Assembly: GCA_907165135.1 (NCBI GenBank) | Contig: OU015569.1 | Span: forward strand, 2,728,001 to 2,792,000 | Reading direction: 5' to 3' | From: Oikopleura dioica | Lineage: Eukaryota; Chordata; Appendicularia; Copelata; Oikopleuridae | Length of the DNA stretch: 64,000 bases | Shown here: in pieces, positions 12,594-23,145 of the stretch | Layout of the letters: the number at the start of each line of letters is the position of its first letter | Numbering within the stretch: the first letter of the stretch is position 1 | Program-made: the position numbers and the translations under genes | Notes under the pieces: model-generated | What the model was told of the DNA's origin: nothing | What the model saw: only the letters and a program-made list of their open reading frames with translations | Databases searched by the model: none

Positions 12594-13287
12594 TTAAGGG
12601 ATCCCCACCGTTTTGGCCATCTTTGACTGAAAATTCAGTCGATTTACGCTTATGTATTGGGGCGTACAATAGCTCTACGTAAAGCCCAGGTGCTATCCGC
12701 TATTCTCTAGTACAGAGAAGTTTTTTACTCAAGTCAAACCTACCACTGGGAGGGGCCAAAGTTCGAGAATTTCGAAAAAAAGCCATTTTAGGCCAATTTT
12801 GAGCCGAAATTCAGCCGATTTGGGCTTAGATAGACACCGTCTACGACTAGATTTAGATAGACCGAGGCCTAATCTTCAATCTCTAATACAGAGAAATAAT
12901 TTGGCCAAGTAATTAAAAAAATTTCTTTTGAACAACCGAATGGGGCCATTTTTGGCGTTTTTTGGAGGTAAAATGCTCTCTAGCGCCAACATTTGGTCAA
13001 AAAGTCTAGTGCGGTTATAAAATTCTTAATCAGCACATTCTAAGCTATCGATAGACCCCTTATATGTCTTATTTCGATGTTATTGAAAAGTCGAAAAATA
13101 TTCCGATTTTTACGCGAAGTATAAATTACATGCATTTTTGCAATTTTCGAAGGCTAAAATTTCAGAGATAGATGTTCGTAAAGGGGTCATATGATACACC
13201 AAAATGATCCTCAGATCACGAGGAATCTAAATTTGCCAGATATAACCCCCTATGAAAGACTTGAAAAAACAGGGGGGGATCCCTTAA
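12594..13287. mobile_element. TTAA-flanked non-autonomous DNA transposon, copy 1
   Basis: The element is bounded by TTAAGGGATCCCC on the left and GGGGGATCCCTTAA on the right and is 694 bp long. The interior, reverse-complemented, matches the element at 58,637-59,332 over much of its length, for example around TTGGCGCTAGAGAGCATTT. It has no coding capacity. TTAA at both ends fits a piggyBac-type target site; a TA target within it cannot be excluded. Confidence 0.75.
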
Positions 13288-14709
13288 GAGTCAAAAAGTT
13301 TAGTTATAAATTTTCTGACTTATTTTTTATCAATATACGTAGATTACGTCCTTTACTAAAGGCTTTAGAAAAAGACGCATGAGCCCATTACTTAGGGTGC
13401 CCTGTATAAATGACTGCGATTTTTAGTTCGAAGAATTCATGTTGGATCCTCTTTTGAGAGATTGAATTTTAATCGTTGGGGACGGCCTTAAAATTCGGGA
13501 TTTCCTTACTTCCTTAGTAATTTTACTTGTAGGTTTCCTACTTGATTAATTGTAGAAACCGAAAGAATAATTATCTACACTCCATTACCATTATTCTGGA
13601 TTGTCAATCGATTTGTATCCGAATATTTTATAGAATTCGTTTATTTAATAATTTTCTATATGCTTTACTTTTACAACTATCCGTGATTTCCATGGTGAGA
13701 AAATAAGTTTCATCAAAATTCGACGTTTTTCAATTTTTCTATTTTCTGTTTTCAATTGACGTCAATCTTCTCCCACACACTACGCTATCAAAACGCCAGT
13801 CTCTCTCTTCCTTTCTCTCTTCAGATAGATTAAGAGGGAGAGAGACAACAATAAATATTATGTCTTAATTTCAAGCTATCTTTTTTGCTGCATGTCTGAG
13901 TATTCATAAATGAGAATACGGACATGAATGTCTGAAGACAGCTTTCTGTCTTTATCCGATAGCGTCTATCGTGTTAATCGCCTTTCAGCCTCCACTCCAA
14001 CTACTGAAGCTCTTTTCAGAAGAGCTACAGTCACCGAAACGCTAGAAAGATTTTTGATTATATTTTGCTCAAAATACTTTCTTTGAAATTTCATTCAATT
14101 CAAACGAAGAACTTTTTCTTTTTTACCTTTTCCCGACTTTGCTATTTGCTCGTTCTGTTTTTTTCTGCCTAAACTTATTATTTCATTCAAGAAAACACGC
14201 TTCTGACAAGGTTCTTGTTCAAAATTGAGTAGTTTCGAATTGAAATGGAATTCAAGAAATCTCGTGCTCAAGCGTAGTACTACAACTACAAGGCGTTAAT
14301 TCAGACATATCGTTGACTCTCCCCTTGCGTGGTTGATTTCATTTCGCCAGTGATTTTCCAAAGAGAGAACAAACGAAGAATACAGCTTCGTTTAATTTCA
14401 ATTTTGTTTGAAAGAAGACGCGAAAATTACGTCGACAAAAACCGAATCTGAACTTAGAGTTTTAGGGAAAACTCTCCAGGTGAGTTAAGCTTATATTTCC
14501 CCTTTTCTAGTCCTTTTTAGGGAGTCGTATCAAAATTCGTCGCTGCTGACGGGCTCAACAGAAAGCTCCGATACGGTCTTGCGCCGCCTTGCCGACCGAG
14601 ATAGCACCCTCTAGCTTTCCCACAAAGCCAAAAAATAGAATAGTGTCTTTTCGTCGTTTCGACGTCAATTTCATCCAATCTCCAAATACCAACTTCTCAG
14701 TCCGCAAGA

Positions 14710-17284
14710 ATGAAGATTCCTGACTCGCAAAACTCATTCAACTTACCTCTCAAAACCCACCATTCCTGGGACGATGAACATCTTACCTCTTTCGAGGTTC
14801 AATCCTGCTGCGTGGTGGACTTTCAATCTGTCAAGCAAATGGTAATTGAAGGGAACTCGATCTAGAATTCATGAACTCTTTGAGGTAGCACTTTGGGAAA
14901 CTCACCTGCCCCGGGTGGAAATGTTCCACAAAGTCAAAAGCAACAACAACGTCCGTCTCCTCGCCGATCTTGCCGAACTGGGCCTGCAATTCCAGTTGAC
15001 TTCTAAGAAAGACTTTTCCGCCCTCGAGTCCGCTGGATTGTGCCCTTCCAGCTCCGTCCTCATCAGCCCAGCAAAAATGAACTCGCTGCTCAGAGAAGCA
15101 GAGAAACAATCGGTCCCGCTCTTGTCCTTTGATTGCGAAAACGAACTCGTGAAAATTCGCAAAACTCATCCAGACGCTCAACTTTTGCTTGACGTTTCCT
15201 CTTTTCAATTCCCTCAAGGTATAGCGAAACTCAACTTTTCATTCATCTCTTATTCATGTTCTTTTAGCGATTGATAGCTGCCAATCTCTGCTAGAACGTA
15301 CTGCTTTGTTGGGAATGAAAGTAGCCGGAGTGTGTCTTGACGAAACATCTCTTGGAGATGTAGAACTGCTCAAAGCCGAGCTCTTCAAGTGCGTGAAAGT
15401 CGCGAAAATAGCGAAACTCTTTGGACACGAGCTGAAGATTCTCCATCTTGGAGCAATCATTTACGAAGAACTTCAACTCTTTGAAGCTTTCAGTGCTGAG
15501 CTCTCCACGCTCTTGGACGATCACTTTGCCAACTACAGGTAGATACGTTCGTATTTCTTTTTTTTTAAACGAAGCTAGAATCATGGCGAACACGACGGAG
15601 TTCCACCTTGGCGAGCCTCTCGCCATCTTGACTCCTGTTTTGTCGACGGAAGCAGTGCCCGACCAGGGTGTCCAGGTCCAGCTGAATACCAAGCTCAATT
15701 CCTTCAACGCCGAGCATTTGCCGACCATTGTCACAAGTAAGAGAAACCAGCGATAAGCAAAATTTTACGAAAATTCTCCTAGAAAAGGCGAATCGAAAAG
15801 CAATGCCCGTGTGCTTCCGAGGCGCCGACGATCTGGTCTCTTCTGGGAACTTCCCGGAAGTCTTCACTGGCGACATTCTCCTCTGGAATTTATCAGGTAA
15901 TATCCTAACATAGGTCATCCCCTTGTTACCAGGATAAACGTTGGCGAAAATCTGAATTTAGCAGGATAAACCCCAGGCAAACTTGCCCCCATGTTAGCAG
16001 GATAAACTTTGGCAAAAGGGCTCATTGTTAGCAGGGTAAACTTTGGCACTCAATTAACAGGGTTGCGTGAATCATCAGCGCTCGCCCAGGGCGTGACGTA
16101 ACTGTTAGCCCGAGGAGGACTCAACCTGCTGGAAGAAAATGCGAATGAAGCAAATCTGCTTGAAATACAAGTGAACAATTTTATGTTATTAATTTTAATT
16201 TTAATATATAATTTTTTTAAATTAAAATGGGCCAAAAAATAAAATCCCTGTTCCTGTCTCTGTTCCTGTTTACAGGATTCCGAGGCCATTCATTAGATCA
16301 AGCGACTTCGGTGAAGTATAGCCCATATCATTATAGAATATAGGGACTAATATCTTATATATCTAATATTGGATATAATATCTGCATCATTGCTGACCTG
16401 AGGTCAAGTTGGGGTTACCTGGGATCACTCAGGATCAACTTTGGAGATTTTTCTTCTTGAAAGATGGTTAGAGTCCGAAAAGGGCCAGGTACGAGATCAC
16501 CCCGTTATCAATAGTCAAAATAAAGCTCAGCTTCTGAGCTTTCTAATACAGTATTAGTAATACTGTATAATGTGCCTACCAGAGTTTCAAATTTGCTGAG
16601 TTAAGTGAGCTGAGACTGCTCAGTGATTTTCAAAAGTGAACTGATCTCCTCAGCTCAGACGATAAATTATCGTCGATAATCATTCAGCTCAGCTCAATGA
16701 TTTCAACACAATTTTACTACTAAAATACAGTAAAAAATAGCTCAACTCAGCTCACTCAGCTCAGCGAAAATAAAGCCAAATTTGCAACTCTGGTGCCTAC
16801 CCTCCTAAGCCCTAAAAATAAATAATTTAAAAATATGAATAAATATCAAAATTAAAATTAATAATGATAAAATCGTTAACTTGTATTAAATACTGAATTT
16901 ATAAATATATATTGAAATTTTCAAGCAGATTTTATGAAGATATTTTTCATTGGCATTTTCTTCCAGCAGGTTGAGTCCTCCTCGGGCTAACAGTTACGTC
17001 ACGCCCTGGGCGAGCGCTGATGATTCACGCAACCCTGTTAATTGAGTGCCAAAGTTTACCCTGCTAACAATGAGCCCTTTTGCCAAAGTTTATCCTGCTA
17101 ACATGGGGGCAAGTTTGCCTGGGGTTTATCCTGCTAAATTCAGATTTTCGCCGACGTTTATCCTGGTAACAAGGGGATGACCTATGTTATTTGTATTGTG
17201 AATGAATGCTCAACTGTTTTTTCAGATATGCAATGGTCATCGAAATTCCCCCTTCATTACTTAGATGATAAGCAGATGAACTGA
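14710..17284 (+). CDS. Degenerate ornithine decarboxylase / antizyme-inhibitor-like protein
   Basis: Seven exons (14710-14841, 14885-15218, 15268-15538, 15579-15736, 15783-15896, 17226-17284, all GT-AG; the large exons may hide one more join) encode about 355 residues colinear with ODC. CCVVDFQSVKQM and LPRVEMFHKVKSNNN match the N-terminal strand and the PLP-lysine strand (AVKCN in ODC), and FPEVFTGDILLWNLSG matches the C-terminal LPEMHVGDWMLFENMG. The lysine is kept, but the SFHVGSG loop, the phosphate-binding DIGGGFPG (here LHLGAIIYEE), the EPGRYY strand and the active-site WGPTCDGLD (here CFRGADDLV) are lost. The protein should not decarboxylate ornithine and could instead bind antizyme. 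The function is inferred from this loss pattern. Confidence 0.75.
15908..17187. mobile_element. Palindromic DNA transposon with 235-bp inverted arms, inside an intron
   Basis: The arms 15,908-16,142 and 17,187-16,953 are reverse complements with a single mismatch that I could find. Outside both ends is TA, a possible 2-bp target duplication. Each arm contains four iterations of a unit close to TTAGCAGGATAAACTTTGGC, plausible transposase-binding sites. The 810-bp interior has no ORF and contains another element at 16,580-16,792. The near-identical arms imply a recent insertion. It lies wholly within the last intron (15,897-17,225) of the ODC-like gene. Confidence 0.85.
16580..16792. mobile_element. 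hAT-like MITE with 8-bp target duplication, short form
   Basis: Ends are CAGAGTTTCAAATTT and AAATTTGCAACTCTG, flanked by a perfect 8-bp direct repeat GTGCCTAC (16,572-16,579 and 16,793-16,800). An 8-bp duplication and CAGAG ends are typical of hAT elements. The interior is rich in GAGCT/AGCTC units. It is nested inside the palindromic element. Confidence 0.85.
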
Positions 17285-17658
17285 AATTGACGTCGAAACG
17301 AAACCTTTCCTTATTTTTTTCCTTATTCTTTTATAAATGTCAAATGCGTATACTCAGTATACTGCATCGTTTTAGACTTCTTTGATTTCAAAGTATATAC
17401 AAGCCTTTTAGCCCTGTAAAATAAACCTTATTTAAAATATGCTGTGATGTCTCTCCAACTACCTACAAACTTTGTAATACCCAACAGAAATGCGTTCAAC
17501 CCCTCGTTCAACCCTATTTATTTACTGTGCTGATGTAGAATCTCTCCAATAACTGTCATCAATGTTCATTCCAGGCACTACTAGTTTTATTTGCAAGCAG
17601 GGAACGGCAGTGATAGTACTTTTCAGATTTGAGGTTGATTTCTTTGAAAACTTGCAAA

Positions 17659-20600
17659 TTACAAGTCTTCTTTTCTGGTGCCCTTCCACGAGGTCTTGGG
17701 GTGATATGCGCTCTTCTTGTAGATTTTGCGCGCTGCGTCTGGAGAGTCGTCGTATTCGGAATTCAGAGTTTTGCATTCAGGGTCTTCTTCTGCATTAAAA
17801 TTCTATTCATTCGGAAAAAAAGGCGATCTCACCTTCTGGGATGTTGTCGAGCAGATGGTCCCGTGCGCCTCTGAAGGCGACATCTTGTTGTGAGACTAAA
17901 TCGGCCTCTACGGAAGGAGTGCGTCCACTAAAAGTCCTTTGAAAAAAAGTAAGCTATGGAAAATGTACCGGAGGAAAACGGGCCCGACTCGGAGAGAGTT
18001 CATCACCTCTCCCAAGGACTCGGAAATCATCGATATCAAGCCACCAAGCCAGGCAAGGCCAGCAAGCATCCACATCAAGACTTTTTTAATTCGCGAAATA
18101 TGAACTTTTGGATAGAATATGAATTTTTTCGCCGAGTTTCCTATTGTTCGATAAATCTCCAAGAAAAAGTTCAACCATGCGGAATTGTCGATGTCGCCTT
18201 GCTGGAAAGCTGGAACGTAGTCGCCGAAACCAACAGTTGTAAGCGTAATTATCGTAAAATACCAAGCGTTGAGCATCTCCCAGCCTTCTAAGAAGTGGAA
18301 GCAGACAGCGGGAATTATCTGAGCACGTTTAACAACTGATAAAGCAAGCGACTCTTTACCGAGAAGATCAAGGATCCGAAGAACACGTAAGCAGCAAAGA
18401 TTGTGAATGCTTGTCGTTTAGTAGGGGTCTTTCCGTAGATGGAAATGAGTATTTGACTCATGTAGAGTTTGAGTGTGTCGCCGATTTTGCCCATGAAGAA
18501 TCCAAAGAGCGGAATGGACGTTAATGCATAGAACACGCTTAAAAATATATGACTATCTAATTCTGTCGTAGCTCTTACCAGAAAATCTTGCCGCCACTCG
18601 TAGTTGGATAGACATTTCCATATCCAATTGTCGTCCCGATTGTTCCAGTAAAGAAGAAAGCGTTCCGGTAGGACCAGAGATTCGGGCAGCCGAGAGTTCC
18701 ATCTTTTTTGATGACCATTTTCGTCTTTGACGGATGGGGAACGTCCAGTGAGTCCAGGAAACCTTTCTTTGCTTCGTGCGCCTTCGTTGCTACAGAAGAC
18801 GTTTCAGTGCCCTTGGAGCGGAAAATATAGCTTGCCTTTTTGAGAGTAACGAGGAACCATGTCCATGAGATTCTTGACCAGCTCGTTTTTGAACTAACTC
18901 TTGGGTCTCGATATTGCCTAATCCGCTAATAAACGCTCGCACTACTGTATCGCTGGCCCGTTCATTTAGTTGCTGCTCTTTTTGCCTGAGAAGGGCATCT
19001 TTCGCGGAGATGGACATGTTGAGCTTGTTTAGCTCATCTTTGTACTACAGTATCTAAATCAGCCCAAACAAAATTTTTCACACGACCTTCATTTCGATCA
19101 TTTATGAGTAGAAATGAGATGAAGACGCTGAATTAAAGAGCTCATTCGCGACTTTCTGACACATAAAATCCTTCTTTTGGGCAAGAACGATCATGGCCTC
19201 TGAATCAAGATAGATTCCGTCGACCGAATTTGCCCTAGAATTCGTCCATTACTAATTAACATGAGTTGATGATGTGAATTAGATACTTGGCCATGAGCGC
19301 GATTCGCGTTTGGAGGAGTTCTTCGCGGGTCAAGTGAACCTGCTCCGTTTTCACGACGATGGTGGCGGTTTTGTTGGTAATCACTTCAGATGCATTCCTT
19401 ACCTCGGACTTGAGCCCCTCAATTTCGTCGGCCTTGTCTTTATCGACAATGACGATAGACTCTTCTATGTCTCCAGACTCTTCGCTTTTGTGCTTTACGA
19501 CCTGGAGTTGTTTTCTTGATGGTTTGTGTCCCTAAATTACTCCCGTAACTACCACTTCTGCTGGAATTCTAGTTATAGGCGTTGCCAGAGTAATAAAACA
19601 TCATTCACCTTTGACATTGCCACCTCAGTCACGATTGTCCCCTGCTCAAAGTTGATAATTGCATTGCCAACGAGGAGAGCAGATTTCCCATAAGTTTCAT
19701 TCTTCAGAAAGAGCTTATTTATAGCGTCGATCTGGTTCGCGCCATTTTCGGGATTTTCTGAGACAACTACACGAAAATTATAAGTTCATGTCAAACCAGG
19801 CACAGCTGAAGCTCTGCGCCACGTGTCTTGTTGGCAAGAAGAAAACTTACAACGAGATGTGGTGTGCCCTTTACGCATCTTCCACAACGTCACTTCAGCA
19901 CTGATCATGAATTCCTCGATCTTTGCCAGCTGGCTTGCTGCACTTCGTTCATAACTTTTGCGAGGGAAAAAACTCTGTCGCCGTCTGCAAGCTTCTAGCG
20001 CATTTTGGAAAGGCTAGATTTGATCCCCTTCCTAGGCATATCCTTGAAAAATCGCTGAGCCGCATGCCAAACGGAATCTTGCACGAATCCCTCTTTCAGC
20101 GCCGTATGAAACTCGAGTTTTGTTGGGAAATTCGGGAATCCACGTTGTCGCGTCGCTTTGTACGAAATTTCGCCGCTCAGTTTTCCTATTTCAAAATATT
20201 TTCAAGCTATTCAGTCGACAGATTTATACCAATGCCACTGTAGTTGCCGTATTTACTAGCCACTTCTTCTTGGGTAAAGTATTCTGAAATCTTTTGAGCA
20301 TTACTGTTATAAGGGTTGATTTGTGCGGGTCGCGGCTTCTCAGATTTTGAAACTTCTTCAACGGGTATTTTATGTTTTTTGATAAGAGCCATTATGTCCT
20401 CCTCTTCCTCTGTCGTTTTGTTCCCTGAAATTTGAAAGTCCCAACTTAGCCCAGGTTGCTTTGCAACACAAAAGTATATCGCAATATCGATATACGGCAT
20501 GTTATATACCTCCAGTATATATTCTTTCAATGCGTCAAATGGAATTCCAGTTTGACGACGGACTCAGTATAGCTCTTATACTGAACAGTTCTACGCTGAT

Positions 20601-22790
20601 AAATTAAATTTATCATTAGGTAGTGACCTGTATAGAAGCTTCTTGACATTGTGACCCCTGTCGCCTGGTTTTGGGTCAAGAAATTCGAAATAATTTCCTT
20701 CCCTAAGAATGTTGTGAAACAATTCTCGCGTCCCAGTTTCGGCCACGGATATAGATATGGGTTCCTTTGTGAATTAGCGGCGAAAGCACGAGCGCGCAAT
20801 TACATACCGCGACATCCTGCCACCAGTAACACCGTTGTTAATTGCCTCCTTGCTACTTACTGTGATCTGGATTACAGTTTCTATTCGTTGAGTCTGTAAA
20901 GTCGCAGTCAACAGCAGGCTCTTCGACAGGTCCCCACAAACTTTGCTTCTGACAGATGAGCTCCCCATTCGATCGCTTATAAATTTGGTAAGGGCAGGAA
21001 CAAATGTAGTCTCCGCGGCGATTGAGACAGATGAATGGCTCCTGGCACTGGTGAACTCCTTCTTCGCACTCGTCGATGTCGAAGCATCCATACTCGGTTT
21101 CTTCGCCAGGATTAGCGTACGGCCGCCCCCAAGCGTAGCCGATCGGACATGTTCCTACACACAGATTTTTCTCATCAGTGGGTTGCCTTCAATCGTCAAT
21201 ATAAAATGACTAGCGCAATAACAAACACAGAAGATAGGTAGTTATTGATTTAATGTGTAAAGAAACCCTTTCAGAAGAATAAAACTGGCCACCGTCGCAT
21301 TGACAGGTGTACCCCTTGTCTTGACGGGAGTCCAAGGCGCAGACACTTCCTTTTGGACAAGTGTTGCCCTCGCATGGACTTTTTGGCTTCGTTCTTTTAC
21401 AGATTGTTGGAAGCTGCTTGTGGCAATTTTTGTAGCGGAAATTCGGATGGCGCTTCCAGCTGCTCACATGGCGATTGTATTTCGAAAAGGTCGTCTTCTT
21501 CCACGCCCAACATGTGGTATCGCATGGAGTAGCCCCTGTCTCTCTGAAAAGGAGAGTGTCAAACTTTTCCAACTTGCGTCGCCTGCGATCAGCAAGTCTT
21601 AACTTACTTGAGCCTTAGCCACAGCTGGAGCGGCTGGGCAGCTAGAACCTTGTGATGAAGAAATATGAGTTCGTCCATCGATGTCGTCGATGTCATCGCC
21701 CAGTCACCCAAGAACTCACATCTGCTTACTGCTTCCGTGTATGTCATTTCTTCGTTGATGACCCTAAGAATAGTTCAACCCGAAAATGAGTAATCGAATT
21801 AAGTGCATTTAGTAAATTCTTTTCGGGAAATATATTTTGCTTTATTTCGCACATTTCCTTGTCAGGATTGACCTTTGATGACAAGACGATCTTTTTTATT
21901 TAGGGATACGTTGAGCTGCAGGAAAGTTGAGAATCCCAACTGTCAAAATGATTCATTTTTGACAAAATGTGATAATGGACACTAATGTGGTCAGCGCGAT
22001 GAACCTGTATCTCTTTACTACTGTAATTTAAAAGTAACTGTAGTAAACCTGAATATTTTACGGCTTACCGATAATTGTCGACGTCGTAATTCTTCGTGAT
22101 ATTTTCTAGCTTCCTGAGTTCCCAAGTCGTATCCCAGTGCGCCTGTCTTTTTCTTCTTTGTCCCGTCAGATATTCCATTTCTCCGATTCCGTTGTCGACA
22201 ATGCTAAAATCGGTTCTTTGTTCTGATAATTTTAAATTTTTACCTCAAAGCTCTTTGAATCGTCATCGAGTCATCATTATCCGTGAGCAAAGAAGTATCC
22301 ACTTCATTTTCAATCTTCAAGCTTAAATTCTGAAGACGGGCAATATTTTGATATCGTTCATTTTCGATGCTAGTAATAAAATAACAGTTGATTTGAGAGA
22401 CAACTGGACCCACCTGCAAACCCGTTCTTCTTCAGGTTTTTCTAGCCACATGAAGACAACTCCTCCGATGATGATGTAAGTGAAATAAACGATGAACAGG
22501 AAAATGTTCACGTATCCTAGTAAACTCGGTTCAAAGGTGAAATTTTATGCTCCCTGAAATATGCAAGCGGAAGGCCACCCAATATCATTGACGTACTTAA
22601 TTTAACGCCTTTCTATTTTACACCCTTTTTCTACATTCCAATTGAATAATTAGTGAATAAAATTATTAATTAATAGATGAAATAATATTTCAACTTGTCG
22701 TGACTTTCGAAGAATAGCTTTAGTAGGGAAATTTTGAAAATTACCGATTGATCTGCCCTCCATCGAGGACATGACCGATGTCCGGATCAT
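17659..22790 (-). CDS. Two-pore (K2P) potassium channel with a giant lectin/EGF extracellular loop
   Basis: Twenty-three exons on the minus strand join in frame into about 1,113 residues. Exon 1 is 22790-22745, TM1 is in 22516-22414, and the last exon is 17789-17659. TM1 ([20 protein letters not shown], about residues 18-42) has the K2P TM1 pattern. Then come a furin-like RRKRQ (about 108-112), a C-type lectin domain (about 115-239; [13 protein letters not shown] to [12 protein letters not shown]), an EGF (about 245-271), an EGF-CA ([12 protein letters not shown], about 317-345), helical repeat-like modules and a coiled coil. The channel core follows: P1 TTIGYGN (865-868), TM2, TM3, P2 [10 protein letters not shown] (969-972) and TM4. 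No other TM1 precedes P1. Nearly all introns are GT-AG; 21,267-21,187, 20,808-20,765 and 18,140-18,081 need GG or GA donors. It should be a potassium leak channel. Transcript evidence is needed to exclude two genes. Confidence 0.75.
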
Positions 22791-23145
22791 CTTCGTAAAG
22801 TGACCGCAACTCTGATAAGTTTATAGTAGTCCTCTATAACTCTTCGAATGTAAATTCGTGTACTTGTATGAGCTATCGATTAATCAACGCGCTAGCCTCA
22901 ACTTGACGATCTCTTTCTGACCCTCTAGCGTTAACAATCAAGAAAACTTAAGAGCTTAATGCAAAATGCGCCAAGTGCCTTTTTAAATGTCCACTCGTTT
23001 TCCGAGTTTCTTTAAAACTTTCTTTTTTTTTTTGTTAAATATCTAATATAAAAGAATAATTAATATATGTACATCGGTGAACCTTTTGGACTTCTAAAGC
23101 TTCAAAACACTTTCTTTTTGAGATGAAATTTTATTTATTAAAAAA

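Larger units (their letters stand above)
11951..14709. other. Intergenic region holding two mobile elements
   Basis: No protein gene is supported. A copy of the short inverted-repeat family lies at about 12,397-12,570 and a TTAA-flanked element at 12,594-13,287. The stretch 13,300-14,700 is AT-rich and unstructured apart from CT-rich tracts near 13,800. The promoter of the following ODC-like gene is probably in its last few hundred bases. Confidence 0.5.
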
